Below, piece after piece: positions 19,001 through 22,803 of a stretch of DNA of 22,803 nt. The stretch is taken from positions 274,609-297,411 of the forward strand of contig NW_003143808.1 in NCBI RefSeq assembly GCF_000003605.2, given 5' to 3'. This stretch comes from Saccoglossus kowalevskii. Lineage: Eukaryota > Hemichordata > Enteropneusta > Harrimaniidae. Each line of letters begins with the position of its first letter. The stretch's first letter is position 1. The notes beneath the pieces were generated by a model, which worked only from the letters and a program-made list of their open reading frames with translations, was not told the DNA's origin and did no database searches. Both the position numbers and the translations under genes were made by a program.

Positions 19001-20302
19001 GAAAAGGTTACTAAATATGCAGAACCAAGTAATTTCGGATTAACGGGATATTAATAGATGTTTGTTACATCAGAATACGATAAATCAATATAATCTATAT
19101 CAGTATTTTGATTTATATGATCAATACATTTTGTCGATAGAATGGATTACTCTCTGCCATGACGGCTTTCTGTGTTTGGGTTTTTATGATGTTCTTTGGA
19201 TGGCTATCGGAATTCATTCTGAAAAAGAAGAGTCTATCTGTTATGAATATCAGACATTTATTCACCGTGTTGTGTAAGTAAACCAAGTTATGTATAAATT
19301 ATGAATTATTATTGCACGGGAGATAAATTTTATGTGTTCTACTTCTTGTGAATAAATATCAAACAAACAAAGGTGGAACATATTTTAACGGGAATGTCAG
19401 TACTCAAAAACATTTTCTTCAAATATGTTTTCACTCAACCATTCTATAGGTAGCATTATATCTGTACTATTTTTTAAATAGATGTGATTATTTTTTAACA
19501 AATTTCGCATTCGGTATATAGTGGAACAATGAAATATTTGTATCACACTATAATGTAGGCCTTATCAAAATAAAGTTTCCCAAATGCGTTTACAATTTGT
19601 CAATGTCCAGATTGATTTATATCGTTTTTAGAAAGCAAATATAAAATGGCACAATATAACTTTTTTTGTGTGTAGGTATGATTCTCCCGGCTACATTGTT
19701 GATCATCGTGGCACACACTGGATGTAATGACTTCTTCTGCAGCATTCAAAGTCAATATCTTTGAAATTGCTCCGAGCTATGGGGGCGATATTTATACGTT
19801 AATAGACAGCTTTAGTTCAATGAGCGGGTTTTTGGTTCCTGTTCTAATTACTGCACTGAGCAGCGATAAGGTAAATCTATTTTGCATTGTATCTTTTTGT
19901 ACGACTCTTCATTATTGTTCCGGCGACAGAATATAGGGCAAGATACTAAAATGTACATGATCATGCATAACCTCCTGACTCCCGAAAAATGTAAACAACT
20001 TCTTCAAGAGAACTATGTTTATCTGAATAAGACATTTCAAATGCCGTCGATTACGTCTTTCCAACACCCAGAAGTAATTGCCGTTGAATACACATTATTT
20101 ATTAATTTTAGATTAAACCCTTTTCCAGAATTTCTTTCTTCGATGGAAGACTATTTGCTGGATTACGTCAATAATAAATATTATTGGTGCCGTTGTCTTT
20201 CTCATAACATGGAGAGTTGACGTTCAGAAATGGGCTATGGTGGATAACAACCAACAGGGCACTGAATACAAGCCATTGGAATATGTTAGCGATAAGATTT
20301 GA
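15854..20302 (+). CDS. SLC17-family organic anion / vesicular transporter, multi-exon, possibly defective
   Basis: A major-facilitator transporter of the SLC17 family (sialin, vesicular glutamate and nucleotide transporters, Na/phosphate relatives), expected in lysosomal, vesicular or plasma membranes. Exons: 15854-16066, 16275-16508, 16738-16822, 18117-18203, 18411-18502, 18635-18784, 19141-19273, 19676-19723, 19743-19870, 20129-20302. They total 1344 bases, 447 residues plus stop; sialin has 495. Family signatures in order: ALR.NLSI.IVAM (TM1), WAP..ERSKL (loop after TM4), W...DDHPRIS, PWK.ILTS.AVW (TM7), LALPT, NG..SA, EIAPSY, and W..I......GAVVF in the last TM. All junctions are GT-AG and phase-consistent except exon 3/4 (AT donor) and 19724-19742 (19-base GT...AG stretch replacing about 16 conserved residues). 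A 5' exon with the start codon is expected but not found; an ATG at 15821 is in frame with exon 1. Which SLC17 member it is cannot be told; such genes are expanded in invertebrates. Confidence 0.88.
16275..16508 (+). CDS. SLC17-like gene, exon 2 (TM2-TM4)
   Basis: Acceptor ATTCTAG, donor GTATAAG, phase 0 on both sides. It encodes FNWSSYQQELVLAAYMYGH (the family's 'f.W....Qg.il..f..GY'), then ISLLLSALLSTLTPASA and VRFIMGVFQ. The usual glycine-rich 'PGG..a..fG' pieces are altered (SLTRITGP). Confidence 0.9.
16738..16822 (+). CDS. SLC17-like gene, exon 3 with abnormal donor
   Basis: Acceptor TTTTCTCAG. It encodes ENIILYSMWERWAPSKERSK and LLSFSTS. To join exon 4 in frame and without extra residues, the exon must end at 16822, where the intron would begin ATATAG instead of GTATAG. 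The nearby GT at 16828 would put exon 4 out of frame and hit a stop within four codons. Confidence 0.75.
16823..18116 (+). other. Third intron of the SLC17-like gene
   Basis: About 1.3 kb, the longest intron found, AT-rich. No other gene is visible in it; the open frames at 16863-17051 and 17389-17577 have no recognisable content. Confidence 0.6.
18117..18203 (+). CDS. SLC17-like gene, exon 4 (TM5)
   Basis: Acceptor CACCAG, donor GTAAAT; phase 1 in and phase 1 out. It encodes SYLGNVTSYFVSGILS and TFGWEYSFYLF, the family's 'G...G.v......G.l....gW...Fy.fG'. Confidence 0.88.
18411..18502 (+). CDS. SLC17-like gene, exon 5 (TM6 and DDHPRIS loop)
   Basis: Acceptor TATTTTAG, donor GTAACA at 18503; phase 1 in and phase 0 out. 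It encodes LLWLWLVFATPDDHPRISE and IERIYINKWNG. The better-looking donor at 18510 (GTATAA) would shift the frame into exon 6, so 18503 is chosen. Confidence 0.85.
18635..18784 (+). CDS. SLC17-like gene, exon 6 (TM7)
   Basis: Acceptor TTTTTTCTAG, strong donor GTAAGT, phase 0 on both sides, exactly 50 codons. It encodes IPWKCILTSVAVWGQAIAK and LALPTILYNMYSIDI. Confidence 0.9.
19141..19273 (+). CDS. SLC17-like gene, exon 7 (TM8 and basic loop)
   Basis: Acceptor GTCGATAG, donor GTAAGT, phase 0 in and phase 1 out. It encodes NGLLSAMTAFCVWVFMMFF, GWLSEFILKKKSLS and IRHLFTVL. A 71-codon frame in another phase over the same bases is a shadow. Confidence 0.88.
19676..19870 (+). CDS. SLC17-like gene, exons 8-9 with a deletion or 19-base intron-like stretch
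   Basis: Acceptor TTTTTTTGTGTGTAG. The first part encodes MILPATLLIIVAHTG (TM9). After 19723 the frame changes; from 19743 it reads FKVNIFEIAPSYGG and SMSGFLVPVLITALSSDK (TM10-11), ending at a GTAAAT donor in phase 0. Compared with the family, about 16 residues (most of one membrane helix) are missing at the break. Bases 19724-19742 start with GTAATG and end with CTTCTTCTGCAG; removing them restores the frame. Confidence 0.82.
20129..20302 (+). CDS. SLC17-like gene, last exon (TM12 and C-terminal tail)
   Basis: Acceptor CCCTTTTCCAG, phase 0, stop TGA at 20300-20302. It encodes FLRWKTICWITSIINIIGAV and VFLITWRVDVQKWAM, the last helix and the family's '.G..Q.W', then a hydrophilic tail with YKPLEYV, a possible tyrosine-type sorting signal. 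Confidence 0.9.
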   Translation, partial: NFFLRWKTICWITSIINIIGAVVFLITWRVDVQKWAMVDNNQQGTEYKPLEYVSDKI

Positions 20303-20720
20303 ATGGTTGATGTAAACGTTGATCTAAATGATGATGATCCAGATAATTTCACAAATCGTGTGCCTACAACGAAGTCAAAATTGATAACATATACATAAAC
20401 TGAACGCTTAGCAGATATGATTAAATATATGGTAAATATATTGTTTGGATCCATATTTTTCAGCAATATGTTATGTAACATCTGCTGCACACAATGCAAA
20501 GGAACACTGGTAGATAATGTTAAGACTCAAAGCCCATGGCACTCCAGGCCTTAATGTTGCTGTACATCCTTTATCAACCTGGACGAATAGTTCAATCAAC
20601 AGAACATTTCCTATGTTGATATATTGTTTTCAGTCATATTGGTTTTATTAAAAGCAGGGTCTCGGCAATGTGGGCGTTTTGTAGCACCAGCAAGTTCGTA
20701 AATAAACGGAGTTCATATGA
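20303..20720 (+). terminator. Probable 3' UTR with polyadenylation signals
   Basis: After the stop codon an ATTAAA occurs near 20647 and an AATAAA at 20701-20706, the likely cleavage signals of the SLC17-like transcript. The end of the transcript is inferred. Confidence 0.4.
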
Positions 20721-22803
20721 CATTTGCCGCCAAATTGAATTTTTAAAAAGGCATACACGACCTAAAATCGTCTTCGCAACCACTAAACACATTGATCTGA
20801 AATTGTGTCTGTTGTAATTATGTACCAAGCGCATTGAAGTTTGAGAATCGTTTAATGATTGATCATGTGGTTTGGCCTCAATCTTGGATTGAATACAAAC
20901 TGTGGCAGTTGGCTTATATCCTATAAAATGAAATTCTGGATGCAAACATCTGTTTTCTGAAAATCAAAAATCAAATCTAGTGATCACGTTACGATTGGCT
21001 ACAAAACGATATAAATGGCACTTGCACTTGTGTAGCATCGATGTATCAAGGTTGTGTATATGTTGCTAAGTCCATATTGAGGAGTACATGTGTAAATAAA
21101 GACAAATAAAAAAACAATTTCCACACTAAAAGAGATTACATTATAGGTTAACTCATGAGAGTAGATGACTAAAAAGGTACAATTAACAATCAAACCAACA
21201 TATGTTTTAGAGGTGAAAATGAAATCAGCGTAACCAGCATTCATTCGGTATTGTTAATCCAAAAAATCGTCTAAATTGACATTATAACACAGGTTTTATT
21301 GTGGGATCATCTCTCAAACTTTGGCTTGAAAACATTGGATGTAAAAGTCATATATTATTCATACAAATCCAAATAAAAAAACGCGAAATCTACATTCCTT
21401 TCAAACTGCCTTAAATTGTCCTTTAGTCACGCACGACACTACTACCAAAATCGATAAGCGAGAGATTAAAACTTAATAAAAATCATAGTAATAATTTGAG
21501 AAGTATTTTGCAAAACCTCTAATTAACATATGTATGCACGATTTAACTTCCAAAAATAGGGTTACGTCTGACTGTCAGATGTGACAAATAACTACCGAAT
21601 CCTTAGCCACCTTCAACTAAACTAATGCACCGGCATCCAAAGAAGCTGCTTTTGTAGGTGGTAGTGATTTCATGACACAGATCGCCCATAGCAATTTGCG
21701 GTTCACAGTGCATTTATGGTGAGAAGCGGGTATGTAAGAAAATCCTTGAATAAATCAGATGTTTTCACCATGTGAGCATTATTAGAGATAAAGGGGGGGG
21801 GGCGTTGTTCCACCCCATTTATTTTCTATATTATCAACTTGAAAGGGACGTTTTCCAGAACTATGCATTTTCATCCTGTCAAATGAGGTTTTTATATATT
21901 AATGATTTTAATAGAGAGTCATTAATTTGAGTCATCAGGGGGAAAGATGAATTGAGCGGTTTGAAATCACACCTCATATTTATAATTCAGTTTTGCGAGA
22001 TAAATTAATATTAACATGTATGGTATTAGCGAGGGAGTATTAAATCAACCATATTTTTAATCCAAGTCTGTATGAAGCATTAATAGTAAAGAGAATTGTC
22101 TAGAGAGTCTTTGAACTTCCGAGTATTTTATTAACTATTGCATCTTAAACTTTGATAGCTTATGAAATGTTTAATTTTTCAATCATTCTTCTATAATGTC
22201 AAATTATCCCCAAAGACCTACGATCAAATTGTCACGTACAAATACATTATCTTCAGTATATTATGTTTCTGATAGTTTTCTTTTGAATGTGATGGATTGA
22301 TGGATTTGTTTCACACACGATCTGATCTTTGTACCTCTAATATGGTTATTTGGGATGATATGTATTATAACGTACTAGTATTTACATTTCACATGTACAT
22401 GTACGAGATGATTTCATGGGGAGGGGGGGGCGAACACTTCATGTTTAGTTTACTCATTGACATGTTCATATACTGTATAAAGTAAAATTTGTCTGGATTT
22501 GACTCGAATTTGGATTGTGTTATTTCTACATATTTTAGGAAAAAAAATCCCTTCTGAAAATTCTTCAATCCCATAAACCGTCATATCAGTGAACTATTTA
22601 ATATATTTGCTTGTTATACCCATTTGCCCAATGACAATATGCCACCACAGGTATCAAACTACTCTGTGAAATAGAGACATCAGATGGTAACCTTTTTATT
22701 ACATTACCAGCTCAGAGTCTCAAAACGACAATGAAATCGTGATTTTTACGGAGCTATGTTTATGAGTTCAAATTTATGCAAATCTATGTTAAAGCGATGA
22801 AAA
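20721..22803. other. AT-rich intergenic region, nothing identified
   Basis: No credible coding frame on either strand. Two G-rich runs (about 21793-21803 and 22418-22431) are present; each is a single run, so they are not quadruplex candidates on their own. Confidence 0.45.

Noticed and set aside
19882-20220. 112-codon open frame across the last SLC17 intron and exon
   Set aside because: Crosses a good acceptor at 20128 and is out of phase with the conserved C-terminal exon.
21793-22431. G-runs as possible quadruplexes
   Set aside because: Each is an isolated homopolymer-like run without the four spaced G tracts needed.

Overview
This window is nuclear DNA from an invertebrate animal, most likely a lophotrochozoan and probably a mollusc. 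The reasons are an AT-rich base composition, short GT-AG introns in one multi-exon gene, and a dense mix of decayed LINE, BEL/Pao and Tc1/IS630-type elements. The species call is an inference from these features only. Nothing bacterial (operons, ribosome binding sites) is present.

Layout. 1-1020: non-coding sequence with a promoter-like module, two perfect three-unit heat-shock elements upstream of a TATA box. 1025-1318 (-): fragment of a BEL/Pao Gag protein. About 1380-3221 (+): 5'-truncated, frameshifted LINE with reverse transcriptase and C-terminal CCHC zinc knuckle, ending in an AAT-type tail, with a (TA)34 microsatellite in its 3' UTR. About 3915-8600: an interval bounded by inverted 50-bp repeats that match at 42 of 50 positions. 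It holds a decayed DD37E Tc1/IS630-like transposase (+) and, converging on it, a decayed intronless PB1-domain protein (-). I read this as a possible two-gene DNA transposon. About 9200-10970 (-): a frameshifted copy of an uncharacterised, apparently multi-copy invertebrate protein. 11544-12274: an LTR-like block interrupted by a 50-N assembly gap that is flanked by the same 26 bases on both sides. About 14690-15640 (-): remnant of a second LINE, covering the end of the endonuclease domain and the linker.

The one host gene is an SLC17-family transporter (sialin / vesicular glutamate transporter relatives), + strand, at least ten exons from 15854 to 20302. Nine of its exons read cleanly against the family, and the exon phases agree across most junctions. 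Two places are abnormal. The donor of the exon 3/4 intron reads AT instead of GT. The segment around 19724 lacks about 16 conserved residues and is out of frame unless a 19-base GT...AG stretch is removed. The gene is therefore either a recent pseudogene, a defective allele, or unusually spliced. Its first coding exon was not found.

The remaining sequence (about 12.3-14.7 kb and 20.3-22.8 kb) is AT-rich and shows nothing I can identify.
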